NCBI RefSeq assembly: GCF_002631205.1
Contig: NZ_PDLO01000004.1
Location: 124,001 to 188,000, forward strand
Direction of reading: 5' to 3'
DNA: 64,000 nucleotides
Origin: Neolewinella marina
GTDB lineage: Bacteria; Bacteroidota; Bacteroidia; Chitinophagales; Saprospiraceae
The translations under genes and the position numbers were made by a program. Positions 26,599 through 35,866 of the stretch are shown here, piece after piece (the stretch's first letter is position 1; each line of letters begins with the position of its first letter). The notes under the pieces are model-generated. The model had not been told where the DNA came from, made no database searches, and saw nothing but the letters and a program-made list of their open reading frames with translations.

Positions 26599-27390
26599 AT
26601 GCGCTTCCCCCCGTTTTACCTCCTGGCCATTGCCTACCTCCTGTGCAGCCTCCCGGCTTGTGTCTCCTATCAGGAGCTGGTGAACTTTGAAGACATCCGC
26701 GCGCCCCGGGGGCAGGCCACCGAGATCGAGAATGCCCTGGAGGTGAAGATCCAGGCCAAGGACCTGCTGCGGGTGGACGTGGAGAGCATCGATCCCGAAG
26801 CCGCCCTGCCCTTCAACCAGGGGGGTGAGATGACGGGGGTCTCCCAGGCCAGCAACCAGAACATCCAGCTGTTCCAGGGCTACCTGGTGGATGAGGACGG
26901 CTACATCGACCTGCCCCTGCTCGGACGGGTAAAGGCGGCGGGGCAAACCGTGGAATCCCTCCAGTTCCTCATCCGGGGCAAGCTCAAGACCTACCTGCGG
27001 GACCCCGTGGTGAACGTGCGCTTCCTCAACTTCAAGGTGACCATCCTGGGTGAAGTCAGCAATCCCGGCATCCTCAATATGTCCAACTCCCGGGTGACCA
27101 TCCTGGAAGCCCTGGGTATGGCGGGAGACCTTACCGACTACGCCAACCGTTCCTCCATCCTAGTGGTGCGGGAGCAGGACGGCGAGCGCAGCTTTCAGCG
27201 GATCAACCTCCAGACCGACGAAGTTTTCAACTCGGAGTATTACTATCTGAAGCAGAACGACGTCATATACGTGGAACCGATCCGGGCCCGTACGGCAACG
27301 ATCTCCGACCCGGGGCAGCGCGTGCTCGCCTACCTGGGCCCCATCCTTTCGGCCATCACGCTCGTCGTGGCACTGGCCAGCAGAAACTAG
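26599..27390 (+). CDS. Wza-like polysaccharide export lipoprotein
   Basis: A 263-residue outer-membrane polysaccharide export protein. The signal peptide ends in a lipobox (SLPAC, Cys about residue 21). The poly-export domain follows (LEVKIQAKDLLRVDVESIDP) and then an SLBB-like domain (FKVTILGEVSNPGILNMSN). A C-terminal hydrophobic helix (LAYLGPILSAITLVVALA) corresponds to the membrane helix of Bacteroidota Wza-like proteins. It would form the export channel for the polysaccharide made by the downstream genes. It is the first gene of the EPS operon, and the Wzc-like kinase follows after 34 bases. Confidence 0.9.
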   Translation: MRFPPFYLLAIAYLLCSLPACVSYQELVNFEDIRAPRGQATEIENALEVKIQAKDLLRVDVESIDPEAALPFNQGGEMTGVSQASNQNIQLFQGYLVDEDGYIDLPLLGRVKAAGQTVESLQFLIRGKLKTYLRDPVVNVRFLNFKVTILGEVSNPGILNMSNSRVTILEALGMAGDLTDYANRSSILVVREQDGERSFQRINLQTDEVFNSEYYYLKQNDVIYVEPIRARTATISDPGQRVLAYLGPILSAITLVVALASRN

Positions 27391-27424
27391 TCCCCGCGCT
27401 ACGGCCCAAGATCATCAATACGCT

Positions 27425-29776
27425 ATGAAAAACTACCCCGACGAAATAGCCCCGCAGAACTGGCGGACCGGTGGCCCGGGCAAGCAGGACTTCGCGCCCG
27501 CCGTCCAGCTTGACTACACTTCCCTGTTCAACCGGCTGAAGCGCAACTGGTACTGGTTCGTCCTGGCCATTGCGGCCTGCGTCGGAGCGGCCTGGCTGCA
27601 CCTGCGCTATACCACCCCGGTGTACCTGGCCCAGACCTCGATGCTGATCCAGGAGCAGTCGGGTGGGCAGGCCGGCCTGTCCAAGGAGGTTATCTCCCAG
27701 CAACTGGGCTTCGAGAATACCTACGTGATCGACAACGAGATCTACATGCTGCGGTCCAAGTACCTGATGGAACGGGTAGTGAACCTGCTCGGACTGGACA
27801 TCAGCTACGTCCACCAGGGCGCAGTAAGGAACGTTGAGATCTACAACCCGAAGAACTTCGGGCTGGTGCTGCTCGACACCCTGGCCGAGGAGGGGGAACC
27901 GATAGAGTACGGCAGCGTGATGGTGCGCTTCGACAATCCGAACACCTTCTCCCTGATCCGGTACGCGGGAGATACCACCAGCCTCAGCTACGGAGAACCC
28001 TTCCCCATCGGGAACCGGGAATTTGCCCTTACCATATCCGAGGATGACCCGCCCCAGGACAATGCCTCCATCTACGAGGTCAACGTCATGAACCCCACCC
28101 GGGTAGCTTCCGGCTACAGCAGCTCCCTGAGCGTAAACCAGGTGGAGCGGTCGGGGGTGGTCACCCTTTACTGCAGCGACCCGATCCCGGAAAAGGCGCG
28201 GGACATCCTGAATGCCCTGGTGTCCGTCTACGAGCAACAGATCGTGGAGCAACAGAGCCAGACCGGGGGGCAAACCCTGAGCTTCCTTGAGGAGCGCCTC
28301 GACTACGTGACGGATGAACTTTACGAAGTGGAATCCAACGTAGCCAGCTTCAAGCGCAGCGCCAACCTGAGCGTGGACATCCAGACCCAAGGGGCCAATT
28401 ACCTGGCGCAGATGAACGAGGCCGACGCCCAGCTGTCCGAACTGCAGGTCCGGCGGGAACTCATCGAGGACATCCGCAACACCCTGACCGCGAGCGACGA
28501 ATTCGAGATGCTGCCCGTGGCCTCGGAAATCATCTCCGGGGTGCTCGCCCAGCTGATCACCGAATACAACGAGCAGATCTTCCGCCGCGACCAGCGGCTG
28601 GAGACGGTTACCGCGGATCACCCCATGGTGGCCACTTTCGACGAGAAGCTGAGCGACCTGAAGCGCAGCATCCTGCGCAGCGTAAACGCCCTGCTGCGGG
28701 AAACCAACGAGCGGGTATCCAAGATCGAGGGCCGCATCCGGCCCCTGCAGGCGCAGATGACTCGCATCCCCGGCAACGAGCAGCGGCTGCTGCAGATCAT
28801 GCGTCAGCAGGAGATCAAGCAGAACCTATTCATGTTCCTGCTGGAAAAGCGGGAAGAGGCCGCGCTGTCGATTGCCGCCCAGGTACCCAACACCCGCATC
28901 ATTGACCGGGCCACGAGCAGCTCCTCCCCCATTTCCCCGAACAAGCCGGCCATCTACCTGCTGGCCATCGGCATGGGACTGTTCATCCCGGGCAGCCTGA
29001 TCTTCCTGCGGGAATTGCTGGGTACGACGATCGGTACGGAGCGGGAGATCGTCAAACATATGCCCTACCCCGTGGTCGGCCGCATCATCAAGAGCCCGAA
29101 CCACGGTACCGTGATCGTGACCAAGACCAACCGGACCGGTGCCGCCGAGGCCTTCCGCCTGCTGCGCACCAACCTGGGTTTCCTCCTGCCCAGCGAACAG
29201 TCGTCGGTCATCCTGGTCACCTCCAGCGTCAGCGGGGAGGGCAAGAGCTTTATCGCCACCAACCTTTCCGCGGCCCTGGCCCTGTCCAAGAAGCGGGTCG
29301 TAGTGGTGGGGCTCGACATGCGCAAGCCGCGCCTGGCCGAGATGGTTTCCGACGAGTCCATCGACCACAAGGCGGAGGGTCTGTCCAACTACCTGATTGG
29401 CAAGTCAGCCTACGAGGACATCATCCGCCCTACCAACCAGGAGGGCCTCTTCCTCATCACCAGCGGTCCCCTGCCGCCCAACCCGGCCGAACTGCTGATG
29501 GAAGGGCGGATGACCAATCTCGTCCACCGCCTGCGGCAGGAGTTCGACATCGTTATCCTGGACGCCCCGCCTGTAGGCATCGTCACCGACGGACTGCTGA
29601 TGAAGGACCTGGTCAACGTAACCCTCTTCATCACCCGGGTCGGGGTCACGCCCAAGAAGAGTACGGGCTACATCAACGAGATGGTGGAAGCCGGCAAGAT
29701 GCCGCGCGTCAACCTGGTCATCAACGGCATCGATCCTAAATCTTCTTACGGCTACGGCTACGGTTATTACGAATAG
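27425..29776 (+). CDS. Wzc-like polysaccharide co-polymerase / bacterial tyrosine kinase
   Basis: A 783-residue inner-membrane protein. The N-terminal Wzz domain has a first transmembrane helix (WYWFVLAIAACVGAAWL). A coiled-coil periplasmic region and GNVR-like segment follow, then a second helix (IYLLAIGMGLFIPGSLIFL). The cytosolic BY-kinase domain has Walker A SVSGEGKS (about residue 600), Walker A' VVGLDMRKPR and Walker B IVILDAPP. The tail ends in YGYGYGYYE, the tyrosine cluster that these kinases autophosphorylate. Such proteins control chain length and gate export through the Wza channel. No cognate low-molecular-weight tyrosine phosphatase is in the window. Confidence 0.93.
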   Translation: MKNYPDEIAPQNWRTGGPGKQDFAPAVQLDYTSLFNRLKRNWYWFVLAIAACVGAAWLHLRYTTPVYLAQTSMLIQEQSGGQAGLSKEVISQQLGFENTYVIDNEIYMLRSKYLMERVVNLLGLDISYVHQGAVRNVEIYNPKNFGLVLLDTLAEEGEPIEYGSVMVRFDNPNTFSLIRYAGDTTSLSYGEPFPIGNREFALTISEDDPPQDNASIYEVNVMNPTRVASGYSSSLSVNQVERSGVVTLYCSDPIPEKARDILNALVSVYEQQIVEQQSQTGGQTLSFLEERLDYVTDELYEVESNVASFKRSANLSVDIQTQGANYLAQMNEADAQLSELQVRRELIEDIRNTLTASDEFEMLPVASEIISGVLAQLITEYNEQIFRRDQRLETVTADHPMVATFDEKLSDLKRSILRSVNALLRETNERVSKIEGRIRPLQAQMTRIPGNEQRLLQIMRQQEIKQNLFMFLLEKREEAALSIAAQVPNTRIIDRATSSSSPISPNKPAIYLLAIGMGLFIPGSLIFLRELLGTTIGTEREIVKHMPYPVVGRIIKSPNHGTVIVTKTNRTGAAEAFRLLRTNLGFLLPSEQSSVILVTSSVSGEGKSFIATNLSAALALSKKRVVVVGLDMRKPRLAEMVSDESIDHKAEGLSNYLIGKSAYEDIIRPTNQEGLFLITSGPLPPNPAELLMEGRMTNLVHRLRQEFDIVILDAPPVGIVTDGLLMKDLVNVTLFITRVGVTPKKSTGYINEMVEAGKMPRVNLVINGIDPKSSYGYGYGYYE

Positions 29777-29783
29777 CTTCCGA

Positions 29784-31106
29784 TTGCAGTCTTTGTCCAA
29801 ACTTGCGGCCCGTGCTCCCCGACTGGTAAAGTGGGGCAAGCTCCTCAGCGTTACGGGCGGGGCGCAGCTGCTCATCCAGGGGGCCGGATTCATCTGCGGT
29901 ATTTTCATCATCCGCATCCTCTCCACCGACCAGTACGCATACTACACCCTGGCCAATACGATGCTGGGCACCATGACGGTACTGGCCGACGGCGGCATCT
30001 CCACCGGCGTCATGTCGGAAGGGGGTCGCAACTGGAGGGACAAGCCCGAACTCGGCAAGATCCTGGCCACGGGCATGCACATGCGCAAGCAGTTCGCCGT
30101 GGGCAGCCTGCTGGTGTCGGTGCCCATCCTCTATTACCTGCTACAGGAGCAGGGCGTGGTGTGGTGGCAGTCCGTCCTGCTGATCCTCTGCCTCACCCCC
30201 ACTTTCTGGGCCCAGCTGTCGGGCTCCCTGCTGCAGACCGTCCCGAAGCTTCACCAGGACATCAACGACCTGCTGAAGGTCAACGTACAGATCAATGTGC
30301 TGCGGCTGCTGATCACCATCCCCAGCCTCCTCCTGTTTCCCTTTGCCGCGGTGGCGATCCTGGCCTCCGGGGCCAGCCAGGTGAGGGGCAACCTCCAGTT
30401 CCGCAAGCTGTCCCTGAAGAAAGCCGACTGGCAGACGGGCAGCAGCGAGCACTACCGGAAGCGCATCATGAAGACCGTGAAGCGCATTTTGCCGGGCAGC
30501 ATCTACTACTGTATTTCGGGTCAGATCACCGTATGGCTGATCGCCATCTTCAGCACCACGGAAAGCATTGCCCAGATCGGGGCCCTGTCGCGGCTCATGA
30601 TGTTGCTCACCCTGGTCCGCCTGTCGATCGACATGCTCATCGTGCCGCGTTACGCCCGCCTGCCGGCCGTCCGCCGGGTAATCATCCTGCGGTTCTTCCA
30701 GGTGCTGGGCCTGCTGCTGGTGCTGTCGGGCTTCATCGTCGGGGCGGTTTACCTCTTCCCCGACCTCTTCCTCTGGATCCTGGGCAGCAAGTACCAGGAC
30801 CTGGAGACCGAAGTGGTGCTGATGACGCTGGGCAGCTGCCTGACCCTCATCAGTGGGGTTGCCCACGTGATGTCCTCCTCCCGGGGCATCATCCCTAATC
30901 CTTACCTATTCATTGCGGCCACCATTATTAGCCAGGTTTCCGTTCTTTACTTCCTCGTGGACTACACCACCTTGACCGGAGTAATCCTCTTTTCGGTGTA
31001 CTCCGCCATCCTGATCATTGCCTACCGAATCGTTGACTTTCTCTACCGCACCCTGGTCCGCAACGAGGGCGTGGAGGAAGAGGAGACGGTCCCCACCACT
31101 GTATAA
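29784..31106 (+). CDS. Wzx-like polysaccharide flippase
   Basis: A 440-residue polytopic protein with about 10-12 hydrophobic segments, typical in size and layout for the polysaccharide-specific transport (MATE/MOP) superfamily. The N-terminal part reads GAGFICGIFIIRILSTDQYA, a common opening of Wzx-type flippases. It would move lipid-linked repeat units across the inner membrane. The start is TTG at 29784, 7 bases after the kinase stop; TTG at 29793 is equally possible. It sits in the middle of the EPS operon. Confidence 0.8.
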   Translation: MQSLSKLAARAPRLVKWGKLLSVTGGAQLLIQGAGFICGIFIIRILSTDQYAYYTLANTMLGTMTVLADGGISTGVMSEGGRNWRDKPELGKILATGMHMRKQFAVGSLLVSVPILYYLLQEQGVVWWQSVLLILCLTPTFWAQLSGSLLQTVPKLHQDINDLLKVNVQINVLRLLITIPSLLLFPFAAVAILASGASQVRGNLQFRKLSLKKADWQTGSSEHYRKRIMKTVKRILPGSIYYCISGQITVWLIAIFSTTESIAQIGALSRLMMLLTLVRLSIDMLIVPRYARLPAVRRVIILRFFQVLGLLLVLSGFIVGAVYLFPDLFLWILGSKYQDLETEVVLMTLGSCLTLISGVAHVMSSSRGIIPNPYLFIAATIISQVSVLYFLVDYTTLTGVILFSVYSAILIIAYRIVDFLYRTLVRNEGVEEEETVPTTV

Positions 31107-31148
31107 CCCCCACCGCCGCAGGTACCTGACCCCCGTTTATTCCGCTGT

Positions 31149-32078
31149 ATGAAGATAATGACTACCCTCGCCGAGCGCGATTACTTTCTTGGCCTGGCCG
31201 CCCTGCTCAACTCCATGGCGCACCACGGCACCTACGTCGACAAGGTCATCGTGGGGTACCGTGAGGCCCTGCCCGACTGGTTGCCCCCCCTGGCCGCTTC
31301 GCGCAACGGACAGTCGTTCACCACTTCGGGCGGGGTGGAGGTGGAGCTCGTCGAGCTCAACGGCAGCCTGCACATGGTGCACGAAAAGCCGAAGTGGTTC
31401 CTCCACGTGACCGAGGTGCTGGCGCCGGAAGCCACGGAGTACTTCTTCTTCGACTCGGACATCGTCATCAACACCCGGATGAACTTCTTCGGGGAGTGGG
31501 TACGCGAAGGCGTGGCCATCTGCGGCGACGTGAACTTCGTCTTCAACCGCCGCCACCCCATCCGCCAGAAGTGGGCCCGCATCGCCGAGGAAGGAGGCCG
31601 CCGGATCACCAACCAGCTCGACGACTACTACAACAGCGGCTTCCTGGGCTGGACGCAGGAGACCAAGTCGTTCATCCAGGACTGGAACGACGCCTTCGCC
31701 CTCCTGGCTCCCCACAGCGGGAACATGAATGAGTTCCGGGTATTCGACCGCACCGCCGTTGTGCTGAGTACCAACCAGGACTCCCTGAACCTGGCCATGA
31801 TGATCACCGAACAGCCCCTCTCCCTGATGGGCCCCGAAGCCATGGGATTCATCTACGGACTGCGGCTGATGCACCACCCCATCGGCCCGAAACCCTGGAC
31901 GCGCAAGTTCACCCGGGAGTTTTTCAACGGCAAGCCGCCCCGCGACTCCGACCTGATCTTCTGGCAGAACGTCAACGGTTCGGAATTGCGGCCGGTCCCC
32001 GACAGCCAGGTGCGCAAGATGCAGCGGCTGTGCAAGGCCCTCCGTTTCGGAGGCCGTTACTACAAGAGCCTCGGATAA
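31149..32078 (+). CDS. Putative GT-A fold glycosyltransferase, unclassified
   Basis: A 309-residue cytosolic protein. The family is not firmly recognised, but FFFDSDIVI looks like the metal-binding DxD motif of GT-A glycosyltransferases, preceded by an N-terminal strand (MKIMTTLAERDYFLGLAALL) with the look of GT8-type enzymes. DDYYNSGFLGW in the middle resembles the acceptor-side motif seen after DxD in such enzymes. The position between the flippase and further glycosyltransferases supports a role in building the EPS repeat unit. The next gene begins two bases after its stop. Confidence 0.6.
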   Translation: MKIMTTLAERDYFLGLAALLNSMAHHGTYVDKVIVGYREALPDWLPPLAASRNGQSFTTSGGVEVELVELNGSLHMVHEKPKWFLHVTEVLAPEATEYFFFDSDIVINTRMNFFGEWVREGVAICGDVNFVFNRRHPIRQKWARIAEEGGRRITNQLDDYYNSGFLGWTQETKSFIQDWNDAFALLAPHSGNMNEFRVFDRTAVVLSTNQDSLNLAMMITEQPLSLMGPEAMGFIYGLRLMHHPIGPKPWTRKFTREFFNGKPPRDSDLIFWQNVNGSELRPVPDSQVRKMQRLCKALRFGGRYYKSLG

Positions 32079-32080
32079 TC

Positions 32081-33262
32081 GTGACCCACCGCCTGCTCTT
32101 CCTGTGTGGCTCCCTGGTACCCGGCAAAGACGGGGTGGGAGACTATACCCGCAAACTGGCCGCCGAACTCGTCGCGGCCGGTAAAGGGGTGCTGCTGGTG
32201 GCGACCCACGACAAGGGAATCTCCGCCGTAGCAGAAGAGCAGCAACCCGAAGGCAGGGAAAGCATCCCCGTACTGCGCATCCCCTATCATACACCAGGGG
32301 CAGACCGGGCGCGGTTGCTGCAGCGGGCCATCGAGGACTTCAACCCCGACTACCTCAGCCTGCAGTACGTGCCCTATTCATTCAGTCCCTACGGACTGCC
32401 GTTCGCCTTCCTCCGGCAACTGGGCCGGCTACGACACCGGGGCCAATGGCACATCATGTTCCACGAACTCTGGATCGTTCACCGTGGTCTGCTCACCCCG
32501 AAGGCAACCGCCGTATCCGCCCTGCAGCGGCTGGCGGTGCGGATCGCGGCGACCACCCTCCGGCCCGGGGTGGTGCACACCCACATACCAGGCTACCAGG
32601 AGAGATTGCGGCGGTTGGGGGTTGCGGCGCTGCCGCTGCCGCTCTTCGCGAACATCCTTCCGCAGTCAACCGACGGCGGGCCGGCTGCGGCGCATCCCGT
32701 CGATATTTTCCGGCTGGGCTTTTTCAGCCAGTTCATTCCCGAGCGGGTGATTCCTTTCATCCGCGACTTGGAATCCTGGCTTACCGCCAGTGGCCGACGG
32801 CTTGAAATCCGCCTTCTGGGCGGAGGGACGGCCAAGGTGGAACAACCCCGGCAGACCCTCGCCGGCCAATTTCCGAACGCCAGCCTGGTGGCTCCGGGCT
32901 TCCTGTCACCCGGTGCCCTCAGCCGGGAACTCCACGCCCTCGACCTGGGCATCACCCCCGTGGACCATCACCTCATCGGCAAAAGCGGCACCGTGGCGGC
33001 CTTCCTTCACCACGGCGTTCCCGTGGCGGCGCCCTACCGCACGGAGCATGCCACCCCTTTTTTCACGCCGGGGCTGTCTGCGGCGGTCATCGAAACCTTC
33101 ACCCCCGAGGGGCTGGCGGGTGCGACCCACGCCGCTCGGGCCCTGGATACCCACCCCATATCGCCCGCGGGGGTGGCCCGGCGCTTCGGGGACGACCTGG
33201 GCCTCACCGCCGGCCAGGACCTTCACCACAGCACCTCCGATTCCGCCCACCGGCGGCGTTAA
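32081..33262 (+). CDS. Glycosyltransferase, GT-B/GT4-like, divergent
   Basis: A 393-residue protein. The open frame extends upstream into the previous gene, but the GTG at 32081, two bases after the preceding stop, puts the first beta-strand (HRLLFLCGSLVPGKDGVGDY) at the N-terminus as in GT4 enzymes. GKDGVGDYTRKLA matches the donor-domain loop of that fold. The second half (IFRLGFFSQFIPERVIPF, GKSGTVAAFLHHGVPVAAP) fits the C-terminal Rossmann domain. The usual EX7E motif is not evident, so activity and sugar specificity are uncertain. Probably cytosolic and part of EPS repeat-unit assembly. Confidence 0.6.
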   Translation: MTHRLLFLCGSLVPGKDGVGDYTRKLAAELVAAGKGVLLVATHDKGISAVAEEQQPEGRESIPVLRIPYHTPGADRARLLQRAIEDFNPDYLSLQYVPYSFSPYGLPFAFLRQLGRLRHRGQWHIMFHELWIVHRGLLTPKATAVSALQRLAVRIAATTLRPGVVHTHIPGYQERLRRLGVAALPLPLFANILPQSTDGGPAAAHPVDIFRLGFFSQFIPERVIPFIRDLESWLTASGRRLEIRLLGGGTAKVEQPRQTLAGQFPNASLVAPGFLSPGALSRELHALDLGITPVDHHLIGKSGTVAAFLHHGVPVAAPYRTEHATPFFTPGLSAAVIETFTPEGLAGATHAARALDTHPISPAGVARRFGDDLGLTAGQDLHHSTSDSAHRRR

Positions 33263-33275
33263 GCAGTCTCACCCT

Positions 33276-34526
33276 ATGATCATCGTATCCCACCCCACCG
33301 GTAACGCCAACGTTCGCGCCGTACTCGACGGCCTGCAGGAGCGGAATCTCCTGTTGCGGTTCCACACCTCGATCGCGAGTTTCCCCGGCAACCTCTGGGA
33401 CAAGATCGGCCAGCTGCCCCCCCTTCACGAATTCGAGCGCCGCCGCTTTCGGCCGGAGCTCAGTCCCTACACCCGGCAGCACCCCTGGAGGGAGCTCGGC
33501 CGCCTGGCAGCGGGCCGCGCAGGGCTGAAGTCCCTCACGGCCCACGAGACGGGGATGTTCAGCGTGGACCACATCTACCACGCCCTCGACCGCAAGGTGG
33601 CGGAGGACGTACGCGCTTCCCAGGAGGCTACGGCGGTCTACGCCTACGAGGACGGCGCCCTGGAATCCTTTCAGGCGGCCAAGGAACGCGGCCTGACCTG
33701 CGTATACGACCTGCCCATTGCCTACTGGGAAACCCTGCGGGAACTCATCAGCGAAGAGGCCGAACGCCGCCCCGACTGGGCTCCTACCCTGGGCGGCGGC
33801 ATCCGCGACAGCCAGCAAAAACTCGACCGCAAGACCCGGGAACTGGAACTGGCCGACGTAGTCGTGGGCCCCGGCTCCTTCGTCATGGACTCCCTGCCCG
33901 ACTGGGCCGCCGACAAGCGGCGGATCGTCTCCCCCTTCGGCTCTCCGGTTTCCCCCACGGAACCCGCGGCCGCGCCCCCCTCCAGAAGCGGCGGCAAGCT
34001 GAGGGTGCTCTTCGTGGGCTCCATGGGGCAGCGCAAGGGATTGGGCGACCTCTTCGAGGCGATGAAGCTGCTGAACCACCCCGGCATTGAGCTGGTGGTG
34101 CTCGGCAGCCTGCAGGCCCCCATGGAATTCTACCGCCGCGAATACCCCGACTTCACCTACGAAGCCACGCGGCCCCACGCCGGAGTGCTGGAGCTGATGG
34201 CCAGCTGTGATGTCTTCTGCCTGCCCTCCATCGTGGAGGGGCGCGCCCTGGTCATGCAGGAGGCGATGAGTCGCGGCCTGCCCGTCATCATCACCCCGAA
34301 TACCGGCGGTGCCGACCTGGTGATTCCCGATGAAACGGGCATCCTCGTACCCATCCGTTCTCCACGGGCCATCGCCGAAGCCATTCAGTGGTTCCACGAC
34401 CACCGCGAGGAATTGCCCCGGATGTCGGCCGCCGCCCGCCGCCACGCCGCGGCCTATACCTGGCCGGCCTACGGCGGCACCGTTGCCCGGGAGCTTTCCG
34501 AATTGCTACCTTCTACCGTATCGTGA
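33276..34526 (+). CDS. GT4 family glycosyltransferase
   Basis: A 416-residue GT-B enzyme. The start at 33276 (MIIVSHPTGNANVRAVL) is chosen because it follows the previous stop by 13 bases and opens with a beta-strand; the frame runs further upstream inside the preceding gene. The donor domain shows LRVLFVGSMGQRKGLGDL and the signature EGRALVMQEAMSRGLPVIIT, which contains the EX7E pair, followed by NTGGADLVIPDETG. It would add a sugar to the lipid-linked intermediate. The stop overlaps the GTG start of the polymerase gene (GTGA at 34523-34526). Confidence 0.85.
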   Translation: MIIVSHPTGNANVRAVLDGLQERNLLLRFHTSIASFPGNLWDKIGQLPPLHEFERRRFRPELSPYTRQHPWRELGRLAAGRAGLKSLTAHETGMFSVDHIYHALDRKVAEDVRASQEATAVYAYEDGALESFQAAKERGLTCVYDLPIAYWETLRELISEEAERRPDWAPTLGGGIRDSQQKLDRKTRELELADVVVGPGSFVMDSLPDWAADKRRIVSPFGSPVSPTEPAAAPPSRSGGKLRVLFVGSMGQRKGLGDLFEAMKLLNHPGIELVVLGSLQAPMEFYRREYPDFTYEATRPHAGVLELMASCDVFCLPSIVEGRALVMQEAMSRGLPVIITPNTGGADLVIPDETGILVPIRSPRAIAEAIQWFHDHREELPRMSAAARRHAAAYTWPAYGGTVARELSELLPSTVS

Positions 34527-35866
34527 CCACCTCCACCCTGCACGAGCCCCTGCCGGTACAGGCCGGCGTTACGGACCGCCAGCACCGGCTGCTGAAGCAG
34601 CTCATGTGGCTGTACCTGCTGTTGCTGCTCTTCGAGGGCGCGCTGCGGAAGTGGTTCCTGCCCGCCCTGCAGGCGCCCCTGCTGATCGTGCGGGACCCCC
34701 TGGCGCTGCTCATCCTGCTGCAAGCGGCCAACCGCCACCTGCGCCTGCTGAACCCCTATACCCTGGTGATCTTCTTCACCACCATTCTCTCGTTCCTGAT
34801 GACCTTCCTGGACGGTCACCAGAACCTCTTCGTTGCCCTCTACGGTATGCGCATCACGGTGCTGCACTTCCCCCTGATCTTCGTTATGGGGCAGATCTTT
34901 GACCGCAGCGACGTAGAGCGCATGGGCAGTTTCCTGCTCTGGGTGGCGCCCTTCATGACGGTGCTCATCGCCCTGCAGTTCTACAGCCCGCAGTCCGCCT
35001 GGGTCAACCGGGCCGTCGGCGGGGGCGAGGGCGGCGGTTTCGACGGGGCCATGGGATACTTCCGCCCGCCAGGCACCTTTTCCTTCACCAATGGTACGAC
35101 CCTGTTCTTCAGCCTCACCTCGGTGTTCGTATTCTACTTCTGGCAGGCCACCCGCAAGGTCAACTTCCTTATTCTGGTGGCCGCCAGCGTGGGCATCCTC
35201 GTGGCGATCCCGCTCGCCATCAGCCGGGGGTATCTTTTCCAGCTCGTCATCACGGCCTTCTTCTTCGTGGTCGGCAGCCTCGTGGGCGGTGGCCGCGCCG
35301 TGGGCCGGCTGGGCATCGCGGCGGTGGTCCTGCCCGTCCTGCTGCTCATCCTGAGCGGATTCGACTTCGTACAGAACGGCATCACCGTATTCGCCGACCG
35401 CTTCACCAAGGCCAGCCTTTCGGAGGGTGGACTGGAGGGCACCCTCGGCGACCGCTTCATCGGCGGCATGATCAGCGCGGTGGGCGGCGCGGACGAGCTG
35501 CCCTTCTGGGGGCAGGGGCTCGGCAAGGGCACCATCGTAGGGGCCACGCTGCTGACGGGTTCCTCCAGCACCTTCCTCGTTGCGGAAGGCGAATGGGGGC
35601 GCATCATCGGGGAAATGGGCGCCCTGCTCGGGATCCTCACGGTATTCACCCGGGTGATTCTCGCCGTCCACTGCGCGGTGCGGAGCGTATTCTACGTCTT
35701 CACCCGCCGCCCCTTACCGTGGCTGCTGACCAGCGTCGGATTGATACAGATCATTACGGCCAACTGGTCGCAACCCACCGCCCTGGGCTTCGCCATCATC
35801 ACGGCCGGATTACTGGTGGCCAGCTTCAACGATCCGGTGGAAGAAACGGGGACCTATGCGGCTTAA
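34523..35866 (+). CDS. Wzy-like O-antigen polymerase/ligase family membrane protein
   Basis: A 447-residue polytopic protein with about ten hydrophobic stretches (for example LMWLYLLLLLFEGAL near the N-terminus) and a long periplasmic loop before the last helices (LPFWGQGLGKGT). This is the layout of O-antigen polymerase/ligase proteins, which are poorly conserved in sequence. In this context it is the likely Wzy polymerase. The GTG at 34523 is taken as start because it forms a four-base GTGA overlap with the previous stop; the longer upstream frame lies inside the preceding gene. Its end overlaps the next gene by 11 bases. Confidence 0.75.
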   Translation: MTTSTLHEPLPVQAGVTDRQHRLLKQLMWLYLLLLLFEGALRKWFLPALQAPLLIVRDPLALLILLQAANRHLRLLNPYTLVIFFTTILSFLMTFLDGHQNLFVALYGMRITVLHFPLIFVMGQIFDRSDVERMGSFLLWVAPFMTVLIALQFYSPQSAWVNRAVGGGEGGGFDGAMGYFRPPGTFSFTNGTTLFFSLTSVFVFYFWQATRKVNFLILVAASVGILVAIPLAISRGYLFQLVITAFFFVVGSLVGGGRAVGRLGIAAVVLPVLLLILSGFDFVQNGITVFADRFTKASLSEGGLEGTLGDRFIGGMISAVGGADELPFWGQGLGKGTIVGATLLTGSSSTFLVAEGEWGRIIGEMGALLGILTVFTRVILAVHCAVRSVFYVFTRRPLPWLLTSVGLIQIITANWSQPTALGFAIITAGLLVASFNDPVEETGTYAA

